Positions 1 through 7,484 of a stretch of DNA of 64,000 bases are shown here, piece by piece. This DNA is from CAYMAZ01 sp964388575 (GTDB lineage: Bacteria; Bacteroidota; Bacteroidia; Bacteroidales; DTU049): positions 1 to 64,000 of the forward strand of contig CAYMAZ010000002.1 of NCBI GenBank assembly GCA_964388575.1. Reading direction: 5' to 3'. The notes beneath the pieces are model-generated. The model searched no databases. It had not been told where the DNA came from and saw only the letters and a program-made list of their open reading frames with translations. A program made the translations under genes and the position numbers. The stretch's first letter is position 1; every line of letters starts with the position of its first letter.

Positions 1-499
1 GTTCAATCCGGGCATTCACCATTTTCCAGCTGGTAATATTTTGTGTCAGTATGTCAGAAATTACGTTCTGAGAAATACCATACATGACAAGTGTCTGGAG
101 AAACCTGTTGTTGAAGTTCACAATTAGAACGAGTATATCTCTGGCAAAAGGAACTCTCGAATATTTTTCTGAATTTATTGATTGTTCCGGAGTGGATACA
201 AATACCAGGTCTATGTTTTCATCATCCATTTCTTTCAATGCTGATGATGAATTTGACACTGTCAGGTTGATTTTGACATTGGGGTAATCTTTTTTAAATT
301 CAGAAATGAAGTCATTTATCAATACGTGTAATACATCATCACCTTCAACATTCAATGTCCCCGTAAGTTCTGTAATTTCATTTCCTTCAACAGCTCCTGT
401 TTTTGAATCTTTTTGTGAATCTGATTTGCACGAGAAAAGGAACCCGAATGACATCAGAAATATCAGAAAAACGACATAAACAGATGAACGCATAAACAT
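1..499 (-). CDS. PstS-like phosphate-binding lipoprotein, partial (C-terminus off window)
   Basis: The reverse strand reads open from ATG at 499 to the window edge, giving 166 residues. A lipoprotein signal peptide ends at a lipobox (LFSC about residue 24). After a short polar linker comes a periplasmic binding fold start (LNVEGDDVLHVLINDFISEF) and then FARDILVLIVN and ITSWKMVN. These match the order seen in PstS-type phosphate binding proteins (GSDT..., YDALAVVVN..., I.NWK.V). The likely role is capturing phosphate outside the inner membrane for a Pst ABC transporter whose genes would lie to the left. A second ATG at 493 is possible. Family assignment is fairly good; the ligand is inferred. 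Confidence 0.75.
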   Translation of the reverse strand, partial: MFMRSSVYVVFLIFLMSFGFLFSCKSDSQKDSKTGAVEGNEITELTGTLNVEGDDVLHVLINDFISEFKKDYPNVKINLTVSNSSSALKEMDDENIDLVFVSTPEQSINSEKYSRVPFARDILVLIVNFNNRFLQTLVMYGISQNVISDILTQNITSWKMVNARIE

Positions 500-511
500 C
501 AATTTTTTTTG

Positions 512-519
512 CAAAAGTA
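512..519 (-). promoter_or_regulatory. -7 promoter element TACTTTTG for the PstS-like gene
   Basis: TACTTTTG on the minus strand matches the Bacteroidota TAnnTTTG element and lies 12 bases before the ATG at 499. It is divergent from the promoter at 588-595. Confidence 0.5.
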
Positions 520-587
520 AAATTTTTTCTTCACTTCATCCCAAATGAATCAATTCTGTAAAAAAGAAACCATTAAAAAATATTATG

Positions 588-595
588 TAACTTTG
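588..595 (+). promoter_or_regulatory. -7 promoter element TAACTTTG, decides the start of the 611 gene
   Basis: TAACTTTG matches the TAnnTTTG consensus. It lies inside the longest possible reading frame (ATG 545), so the upstream ATG would not be transcribed from it. This favours ATG 611. Confidence 0.55.
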
Positions 596-610
596 AAAAA
601 ACTTACTTTG

Positions 611-1009
611 ATGTTTCTGTTTACGCACAAGCTATTTTATCTGCTTTTCAGCCTGATGATTTTGATGTCTTGTACAAAATCAACACAAAACAAGCTTGAA
701 AGTACTTGGCAACTCCTCGACATTTCTATGATATTACCTGAAAACACAATAGAAATCTGGGATTTTAACGGTGGACAGTTTCACAGAACCCGAATAACAG
801 AGTCAACAAATATAACACAAATTGATACCATTGACAGTGGTTGGTATCAGGTAAAAGGAACCGTACTTTCAGCAAAGATTCTGTTAGACGGGTGTGGTGA
901 TCCTGCATACAATTCAGACTGGGAGGTGAAAGAGCTCAACACAGATATTCTCATTCTTCTCACCCGATCAGACAACAACTTCATGTATAAGGAGTTTAAA
1001 AAATATTAA
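611..1009 (+). CDS. Small predicted lipoprotein, function unknown
   Basis: A 132-residue protein with a hydrophobic signal peptide and a lipobox ending in LMSC about residue 18, so it is probably anchored in the outer membrane. The mature part (ESTWQLLDIS..., then alternating short hydrophobic strands and a single Cys in DGCGD) resembles small lipocalin-like Bacteroidota lipoproteins, but no family is certain. The frame is open from ATG 545, but a consensus -7 element sits at 588-595 and the signal peptide begins properly at 611. It ends 10 bases before radA and may be cotranscribed with it. Confidence 0.7.
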   Translation: MFLFTHKLFYLLFSLMILMSCTKSTQNKLESTWQLLDISMILPENTIEIWDFNGGQFHRTRITESTNITQIDTIDSGWYQVKGTVLSAKILLDGCGDPAYNSDWEVKELNTDILILLTRSDNNFMYKEFKKY

Positions 1010-1019
1010 GATCAGTTCA

Positions 1020-2384
1020 ATGCCATCCAAAAAGTCAAAAACTCAGTTTGTATGTCAGTCATGCGGGACAGTTTACCCAAAATGGCAGGGACGTTGCTCA
1101 GCATGCAATGAGTGGAACAGCATTATAGAAGAGATTGTGGTTTCTTTACCACCTTCTCTGTCTCACAGGGAAGTTGTTCAATCGGCACCTGTTCCTGTAC
1201 ATCAGATATCAGCCAATGATGTAGCAAGATGGAAGTTTTCGGGAGAAGAAATGAACAGGGTTCTTGGTGGCGGACTGGTTCCCGGGTCAGTGACCCTAAT
1301 TGCTGGTGAGCCGGGCATAGGGAAGTCCACTCTTTTGCTTGATCTGGCATTACGTTTCAAACAAGGTCCCGTGTTATATGTTTCAGGAGAAGAAAGCGCC
1401 GGACAGATCAAAATGCGTGCAGACAGAATCGGGCCATCAAATGAACAATGTTATATTTTTTGTGAAACCAACATTGACAGTGTCATTCATCATGCGCAAC
1501 AGATTGATCCACAAATGATTGTTATAGACTCTGTGCAAACCATGTATAGTGAATCCGTTGATTCACCTGCAGGTGCTGTCAGTCAGATCAGGGAATGTGC
1601 GGCACGTTTACAGCAATTCTCAAAAAACAGAAATATTGCTGTTTTTCTCATCGGACATGTAACCAAGGACGGTTATATAGCAGGCCCAAAGCTACTGGAG
1701 CACATGGTTGACACAGTATTATACTTTGAAGGAGACAGACACTTCGGTTACAGAATTCTCAGATCAGTAAAAAACAGATTTGGCTCTACTGCAGAGCTTG
1801 GAATATTTGAGATGGGTCAAACCGGATTACGTGAGGTTGCCGACCCTTCAGAAATATTTATTTCACACCGGGATGAGTTTCTCAGTGGCATAAGCATTGG
1901 CAGTGTAATTGAGGGGATGCGGCCACTTCTCATAGAAGTTCAGGCATTAGTCAGTCCGTCTCCATATGGTCAGCCACAACGTTCCTCCACAGGATTTGAC
2001 AATAAGCGTATGTCAATGCTCCTGGCGGTTCTTGAGAAAAAGGCAGGATTTAAGCTTGGAAATAAAGATGTTTTTGTCAACATCACAGGTGGTGTCAGAG
2101 TTGATGATCCGGCACTTGATCTTGCTGTTGTTTCATCCATTGTTTCATCGTATGTTGACGTTGCTGTTGACCGTCACACATGCTTTGCTGGTGAGGTTGG
2201 GCTCTCCGGAGAAATCCGACCTGTGGCAAGACTTGAACAGAGAATCAATGAAGCTGAGAAACTGTCATACAAAAGAATCATTATTTCGAAATACAATTTC
2301 AAATCTGCCGAAATCAAAAAAAGTAAAATTGAAATAATTACTGCATCAAAATTATCAGATGCATTTAAAAAATTATTCGGTTAA
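1020..2384 (+). CDS. radA: DNA repair protein RadA (Sms)
   Basis: RadA is a hexameric RecA-like ATPase that promotes branch migration and processing of recombination intermediates. The 454 residues have the normal family length. Seen in order: an N-terminal C4 zinc finger (Cys 12, 15, 26, 29), Walker A GEPGIGKST at 96-104, a Walker B region (MIVIDSVQT), the RadA signature KNRFGS about residue 250, and a C-terminal Lon-protease-like domain (GGVRVDDPALDLAV, GEVGLSGEIRPV). It converges on the OmpA-like gene, with only 3 bases between the two stop codons, so any terminator must lie inside coding sequence. Confidence 0.97.
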   Translation: MPSKKSKTQFVCQSCGTVYPKWQGRCSACNEWNSIIEEIVVSLPPSLSHREVVQSAPVPVHQISANDVARWKFSGEEMNRVLGGGLVPGSVTLIAGEPGIGKSTLLLDLALRFKQGPVLYVSGEESAGQIKMRADRIGPSNEQCYIFCETNIDSVIHHAQQIDPQMIVIDSVQTMYSESVDSPAGAVSQIRECAARLQQFSKNRNIAVFLIGHVTKDGYIAGPKLLEHMVDTVLYFEGDRHFGYRILRSVKNRFGSTAELGIFEMGQTGLREVADPSEIFISHRDEFLSGISIGSVIEGMRPLLIEVQALVSPSPYGQPQRSSTGFDNKRMSMLLAVLEKKAGFKLGNKDVFVNITGGVRVDDPALDLAVVSSIVSSYVDVAVDRHTCFAGEVGLSGEIRPVARLEQRINEAEKLSYKRIIISKYNFKSAEIKKSKIEIITASKLSDAFKKLFG

Positions 2385-2387
2385 TAT

Positions 2388-3389
2388 TTACTGGTTTTCA
2401 AGCAATTGAAACAATTCATCCAGTTTGGGGGTGAGAATAATCTCAGTTCTTCTGTTTTTGGCTCTTCCTGTTGTTGTATTTGAATTGTCAACAGGGTGAT
2501 ATTCGCTCCTGCCTGCTGCCATGAACCTGCTGGGTTCAACGCTGGAATTTTCCACAATAATTTTAACAATGGCGGTTGCGCGCATCACACTCAAATCCCA
2601 GTTATCCTTCACTTGTCCACTTCCCCTGAATGGCACGTTATCAGTATGACCTTCAATTAAAATATTCACATCTGTGTTTGTTTCCAGAACTTTAGCCAGT
2701 TTGATCAGGGCATCTCTCCCCTTTGCATTCACAGACCAGCTCCCTGATGCAAATAAAAGTGATTCATCCAGAGAGACATACACTTTTCCGTTACGGATTT
2801 CAATAGTCAGTCCGTTATTCTCAAAACCGAACAATGCTGAAGCCACCTTGTCCCTTAAATCATTCACAACTTTTTCTTTTTCAGCAAGAATATTTTCCAG
2901 TTCATTCACTCTTTGTTCTTTCAGAGCAAGTGAACGGGCCATCTCGTCTAGTTCAGCTTTTTTGGTATTCAACTGTGATTCCAGAAGCCTCAGCTCATCT
3001 TCTTTCTTTTGCAACCGCTCCTGGGTAAGTCTTAATTCTGTAGAAATTTTTTCTGTTTCAGCAATATTCCCCTGTAATAAATCACGGTTCTTTTCCAGTA
3101 ACACCTGATATAATTCATTAATTTTATCATACTGAGACTGCAGGTTTCTAAGTGTATTGTTGGTCAATGTCGTATCTCTGACAATCGCAGCATGCTCTTT
3201 CTTCAGTATTGTCAGAGCTTCTTCCAGCTCTTGATTTGATATTTTCAGATTATCATAAGTAGAAAGTAAATCCTGGTATTGTTTCTCTGCACGTTCTCTC
3301 CGTTCCTTTTCATCCTGAAACTGGCGGGCAGGAACACATGAAGAAACAATCAGCAATCCGGCAATGATTAGTAAATGAACTCGTTTCAT
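2388..3389 (-). CDS. OmpA-family peptidoglycan-binding lipoprotein with long coiled coil
   Basis: A 333-residue lipoprotein (lipobox IVSSC about residue 18). Residues about 25-190 are a heptad-rich coiled coil dominated by E, K, L and Q. The C-terminal OmpA/MotB-like domain carries the peptidoglycan-binding signature (LIEGHTDNVPF, then NWDLSVMRA and NRRTEI). It most likely tethers the outer membrane to the cell wall across the periplasm. The layout recalls Pal and MotB-like flagellum-free anchors in Bacteroidota. No motor genes are adjacent, so a structural role is more likely than a stator role. Confidence 0.88.
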   Translation of the reverse strand: MKRVHLLIIAGLLIVSSCVPARQFQDEKERRERAEKQYQDLLSTYDNLKISNQELEEALTILKKEHAAIVRDTTLTNNTLRNLQSQYDKINELYQVLLEKNRDLLQGNIAETEKISTELRLTQERLQKKEDELRLLESQLNTKKAELDEMARSLALKEQRVNELENILAEKEKVVNDLRDKVASALFGFENNGLTIEIRNGKVYVSLDESLLFASGSWSVNAKGRDALIKLAKVLETNTDVNILIEGHTDNVPFRGSGQVKDNWDLSVMRATAIVKIIVENSSVEPSRFMAAGRSEYHPVDNSNTTTGRAKNRRTEIILTPKLDELFQLLENQ

Positions 3390-3417
3390 TTTCTTTCTGA
3401 ATTAGGGTGTTAAGTTG

Positions 3418-3425
3418 CAAAATTA
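3418..3425 (-). promoter_or_regulatory. -7 promoter element TAATTTTG for the OmpA-like gene
   Basis: A perfect TAnnTTTG match on the minus strand, 28 bases before the ATG at 3389. Confidence 0.5.
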
Positions 3426-3537
3426 CAAAAACTTATCAAATATCATATCATCAATAAAATTTATATGTCCCGGATTCACAATAATACATTTCCTGAATTT
3501 TATATTCAGGCAATGTATTTCTTTGAAAAGCAAAAGT

Positions 3538-5985
3538 TTAATAAATAATCAGTTTTTTTGATGCTATAATTTGTCCTGATTCATAATGAACAATATAAAC
3601 ACCGGCTTCAAGATGGCTTAAATCCATAATTATTTCGCTGCTTTGGTTATTTTGTTCAAACCTGTAAACTACTCTACCATTTACATCTGTCACCTGAATC
3701 TTTTCCTGAATATGATGTTCACCGGGAATCATTAAGGTAAATTTCCCCTCTGATGGGTTTGGAAATACTTTGATATTCTGCAACGGCAGATTTTCCCTTC
3801 CTACATTATCTCCAGTAATTTCAACATCATCAATACACACACCGTAACCATATTTCGCTTTGCCTTCAAAAGCGATATAGTAAGTTTGTGAAGCATCAGG
3901 AAGAGGGATCACTCTTTCAGTCCAGGAATTCACTGCAGCAGTGTATGTTTCAAGCAGTATCCAGGAAGTTGTATCTGAAGTTTTATAGAATACTCTGAGT
4001 TCATCCTGATCCCCTGACCATGGGAACTGAGCATGTCTGAATTTGAGTACAGCACCTGTGAGTGCTTCAATTTTTAGTGGAGGAGTGATGAGCTTTGTTG
4101 TATTTCCTGCATATGAATTCATATAAAACAAGGCATTCCCTGTTCCTGAATAAGCAGAAGAAGGATTGCCGGAATGCCCGCCATTTGATAATGTCCAGCT
4201 CACAGAACCTGACTCAAACTCTTGTGTCCAGCATGGAGGAGGGAAGATTGGACCATCAAAGTTTTCAAAAATCGGGGCAATGAAATCTTCGAAGACATCA
4301 AAAGTTATTGAAAGTTCATTGTTGGCCGGTAATTCATCTAATGAATTGTTGGGATTTGACACAGATGCCACAAATGTCTGACCATTACCGGGAGTGAGTG
4401 TGATCTGGGGAAAAGTCACAATAGATGTTTCACCCCTTAAAAGATTTCCTGTCCATTGTACCGTGACAGGGGCTCCTCCATTCAATTGATAACTTACTGT
4501 CGCAGAAGTGAGATTGAGGTTTCCCCTGTTTTTAATGCTGACTTCAGGTATTATTGTTTCTACAGAGCAGTATGATGTTTTTGGAGCAGAGATCATTAAC
4601 ATTTGGACATCCAGGTCAACTGTCGGTCCGTTTGGATCATAACCCTCAAGGGTTTCTGCTCCGGTATTCAAAGGATCAAGCCAATCACTCAGGCGCGAAG
4701 CAGATGTTCCGCCTCCGGTCCATGACACACCAAGTTTGCCATACCAGTCAGAAGTAAGACTGGTGCAGGAAGCATACCCACCATGCAGCTGTCCGATAAT
4801 TCTTCCCTGAGTATCAAATAATGGAGATCCTGACGAACCTCCCTCGGTCGTTGTCCCATCACTCCATTGAGTAATACGCCAGTGGGTTCCGTTTCCGGGA
4901 ACCGTATTTTGCAAATATGTTGTTGTACTCACACCCATATCTGACCAGCTGATTTTTTTGATATCTCCCGAAGGATGATGAATTCCCCAAATTTTACCAC
5001 TTATATTATTATCATTTGTTTTGTTCCATCCTGCATAATAAACGTTAAAGTTTGAAGGCACAGGCTGGTTGATTTCCATAAGCCACATGTCAGAGTTGGA
5101 GTATCTTGCTTTATTTGATGCTCCACTGACGTAGTCATAGGGTGGAGAGCTTGGTGGATTGGCGCAAGTGGGACTTTGCCAGTTGAACCAGAAAACCACT
5201 GATCCCGGATTTGTATAACAGTGATCAGCACTCAAAACGTATGGTTTCCCATCAGATGAAGTATTATTAATTAAGGCTCCGGTACAAAACCCACTGCTAC
5301 CTGTAACAAGCATACAAACACTCCGGATTTGGTCTTCCATGGGTGCTGCTTCAGGACAGGAAACATTCACATTGCATGAACCGGAATTCCCAAACCCCTT
5401 TATAAACTCTTCCGGTCCGCGATAACCATGAGTGACTCTTGCAAGTCTCAACACGCCTTCGAAAGCCACGTTGGCAGGTTCAAAATATTCAATTGTAATC
5501 AAATCACCTCTGATGAGTGTGGTTGCAAAAAGGAGATCTTCCTGATTATTGTAATCATTAAATGGCCCGTGAATTTCTGATCTGTCCTGGTTATAAATGA
5601 ACAACTTTGCTCCGGAAGGAAGGATAAACTCATTAAATAACAGATTGATTGACAAAGCTCCTGGAGAAGATATAGAAAGCCGCCACAGTTTGCTTCCATC
5701 TTTTAGAGTCTCTTCAACTCCGTGAGTTTCCCTGCCCAGATTGACATCAATATTTTGACCGAAACGCCATGGGATATCTTTGTGATTATCCAGAATCAAA
5801 TCTTCTGCTTTCAATGCTTCCACATCCACATAGGGCATTTTTTCAACGGGAACGTTTTTTATGAATGTGCTTTGCAAATCGTAGGAAAATGAATAGGGAA
5901 GATCAGTCCGATCACTCTGAGAATGAACAGGATGTATTAACACCATCAATAATATGGCAACAATTATTGAATAATTTCTTTTCAT
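3538..5985 (-). CDS. Secreted trypsin-fold (S1) serine protease, lysyl-endopeptidase-like, T9SS cargo
   Basis: An 815-residue secreted protein. Signal peptide MKRNYSIIVAIL..., propeptide, then an S1-type protease domain: His in LSADHCYT, Asp in SDMWLMEI, Ser in EGGSSGSPLF. This arrangement, with GFCTGALIN before the His, resembles Lys-C/Arg-C-type extracellular endopeptidases. It is followed by a CARDB-like Ig domain (about 475-575), a MAM/jelly-roll-like domain ending in CIDDVEITGD, and a C-terminal type A T9SS sorting domain (VFPNPSEGKFTL ... GVYIVHYESG ... KLIIY). It should be exported by Sec, cross the outer membrane by T9SS and be anchored or released. Frame is open from 6024; ATG 5985 is chosen because it gives a clean signal peptide. 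Confidence 0.88.
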   Translation of the reverse strand: MKRNYSIIVAILLMVLIHPVHSQSDRTDLPYSFSYDLQSTFIKNVPVEKMPYVDVEALKAEDLILDNHKDIPWRFGQNIDVNLGRETHGVEETLKDGSKLWRLSISSPGALSINLLFNEFILPSGAKLFIYNQDRSEIHGPFNDYNNQEDLLFATTLIRGDLITIEYFEPANVAFEGVLRLARVTHGYRGPEEFIKGFGNSGSCNVNVSCPEAAPMEDQIRSVCMLVTGSSGFCTGALINNTSSDGKPYVLSADHCYTNPGSVVFWFNWQSPTCANPPSSPPYDYVSGASNKARYSNSDMWLMEINQPVPSNFNVYYAGWNKTNDNNISGKIWGIHHPSGDIKKISWSDMGVSTTTYLQNTVPGNGTHWRITQWSDGTTTEGGSSGSPLFDTQGRIIGQLHGGYASCTSLTSDWYGKLGVSWTGGGTSASRLSDWLDPLNTGAETLEGYDPNGPTVDLDVQMLMISAPKTSYCSVETIIPEVSIKNRGNLNLTSATVSYQLNGGAPVTVQWTGNLLRGETSIVTFPQITLTPGNGQTFVASVSNPNNSLDELPANNELSITFDVFEDFIAPIFENFDGPIFPPPCWTQEFESGSVSWTLSNGGHSGNPSSAYSGTGNALFYMNSYAGNTTKLITPPLKIEALTGAVLKFRHAQFPWSGDQDELRVFYKTSDTTSWILLETYTAAVNSWTERVIPLPDASQTYYIAFEGKAKYGYGVCIDDVEITGDNVGRENLPLQNIKVFPNPSEGKFTLMIPGEHHIQEKIQVTDVNGRVVYRFEQNNQSSEIIMDLSHLEAGVYIVHYESGQIIASKKLIIY

Positions 5986-6035
5986 AAAAGAGGTTTTTAA
6001 TTTCATACAAAAGGCATATTTCAATTAAAAAACTT

Positions 6036-6043
6036 CAAAATTA
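6036..6043 (-). promoter_or_regulatory. -7 promoter element TAATTTTG for the serine protease gene
   Basis: A perfect TAnnTTTG match on the minus strand. Alternative ATGs at 6024, 6006 and 5985 all lie downstream, so it does not settle the start. Confidence 0.45.
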
Positions 6044-6117
6044 GCTTGAATTTTTCATTTTGTAATTTTTTTTTTGACCTCATCATTTTTTTCAGTTCGA
6101 AATTTTTCAAATTCGAT

Positions 6118-6148
6118 TTTGTTGATTCACGGATTCAATGTAATTTTG
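6118..6148 (+). promoter_or_regulatory. Full Bacteroidota-type promoter of the aldolase gene
   Basis: TTTG at 6118-6121, a 19-base spacer and TAATTTTG at 6141-6148 fit the TTTG-N19-TAnnTTTG consensus of the Bacteroidota primary sigma factor. The ATG follows about 30 bases later. Confidence 0.65.
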
Positions 6149-6179
6149 AATCAAAATAGAAATTAAAAAAATCAGCAAT

Positions 6180-7253
6180 ATGAAATTATCTGAAAAAGTA
6201 AAGCCTGGTGTTGCAACCGGTATTGATGTAAAAACAATATTTGATTACGCAAAAGCCAATGAATTTGCACTACCGGCAGTCAATGTCGTTGGCACGGACT
6301 CCGTTAATGCTGTTCTGGAAGCAGGAAAAGCCTTGAACTCTCCGGTCATTATTCAATTTTCCAACGGTGGCGGTCAGTTTTATGCTGGGAAAGGTATTCC
6401 TGACTCGATGAAAGCTGCTGTTGCAGGTTCCATTTCAGGAGCCTATCATGTTCACCGGATTGCTGAACTATATGAAATTCCTGTCATTCTTCATACTGAT
6501 CATGCCGCTAAAAAACTTTTACCATGGATTGATGCGCTGTTGGATGAGGGTGAAAAGTTTTTCAGTGTACACGGAAAACCCTTATTCAGTTCACACATGC
6601 TTGATTTGTCAGAAGAGACACTTGAAGAAAATATTGATATCTGCAAACGATATCTTGAACGTATGAGCAAAATGGGCATGACGCTGGAAATTGAGCTTGG
6701 TGTCACCGGCGGAGAAGAAGACGGCGTTGACAACACTGGAATTGAGAGTTCAAAGCTCTATACACAGCCTGAACACGTGGCCTATGCCTATGAAAATCTT
6801 ATTCAAATCAGTGATGATTTCACAATCGCTGCTTCTTTCGGAAATGTACACGGTGTCTATAAACCTGGAAATGTTAAGCTTGAACCGAAAATTCTCAGAA
6901 ATTCCCAGAAATATGTGATGGAAAAATATGGACTCTCAGATGAAAAGCCGCTGAATTTTGTTTTTCACGGCGGTTCAGGATCAACACGTGAAGAAATTCG
7001 TGAAGCCATTTCATACGGTGTGATTAAAATGAACATTGACACTGACACTCAGTGGGCATTCTGGGATGGAGTACACAAGTTCTATCAGAACAAAAAGGAA
7101 TATCTGCAGGGACAAATCGGAAATCCCGAAGGTGAAGACAAGCCCAATAAAAAATATTATGACCCAAGGGCATGGCTGCGTGAAGGGGAGAAGAGCATTG
7201 TGGAAAGATTAAAGATTGCCTTTGAAGACCTGAATGCTGTGAGCAGGTATTAG
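6180..7253 (+). CDS. fbaA: Class II fructose-1,6-bisphosphate aldolase (FbaA type)
   Basis: Cleaves fructose-1,6-bisphosphate to glyceraldehyde-3-phosphate and dihydroxyacetone phosphate in glycolysis, using Zn2+. The 357 residues have the length of the long class II FbaA group. The zinc and catalytic segments are visible: PVILHTDHAAK (Asp/His about 105), the ELGVTGGEEDG loop, the His of SFGNVHGVYKPG, and FHGGSGS with its phosphate-binding loop, followed by GVIKMNIDTDTQ. It is monocistronic, with its own promoter, and is followed by a 230-base non-coding gap. Confidence 0.96.
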   Translation: MKLSEKVKPGVATGIDVKTIFDYAKANEFALPAVNVVGTDSVNAVLEAGKALNSPVIIQFSNGGGQFYAGKGIPDSMKAAVAGSISGAYHVHRIAELYEIPVILHTDHAAKKLLPWIDALLDEGEKFFSVHGKPLFSSHMLDLSEETLEENIDICKRYLERMSKMGMTLEIELGVTGGEEDGVDNTGIESSKLYTQPEHVAYAYENLIQISDDFTIAASFGNVHGVYKPGNVKLEPKILRNSQKYVMEKYGLSDEKPLNFVFHGGSGSTREEIREAISYGVIKMNIDTDTQWAFWDGVHKFYQNKKEYLQGQIGNPEGEDKPNKKYYDPRAWLREGEKSIVERLKIAFEDLNAVSRY

Positions 7254-7484
7254 AATTCTGTAAAACAGTATATAAACTATTATCTTTGCCTGCTCTCAAA
7301 ATTTTGTGATTGCAGGATGGAACTCTGACTATTTCTGTTTTACACATCGAAAAAAAACAAGAAAATTCAATCTGCAAGATTCTACAGATTGATTAAAACG
7401 TGATTTTCATGGTTCAATCAAAATAAACTGAACCAAACACTAAGGATTTCCTGTCAAAAGCATGTACAACACGATATGACAACA
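7254..7484. other. Non-coding gap with an orphan promoter-like element and stem-loops
   Basis: No gene is seen here. On the + strand there is a TAnnTTTG match (TATCTTTG, 7281-7288) with no gene downstream on that strand, a 7-base stem (CAATCTG/CAGATTG near 7370-7393) and a second perfect stem GGTTCA/TGAACC at 7411-7434. The downstream gene is convergent. A small RNA of about 100-150 bases is possible but unproven. Confidence 0.3.

Noticed and set aside
2674..3108. 144-residue + strand frame
   Set aside because: It is antisense to the coiled-coil region of the OmpA-like gene; low-complexity coding gives long shadow frames.
7024..7377. 117-residue open frame on the minus strand
   Set aside because: It overlaps the 3' end of the aldolase gene in antisense, has no homology-like pattern and no promoter; it is a shadow frame.
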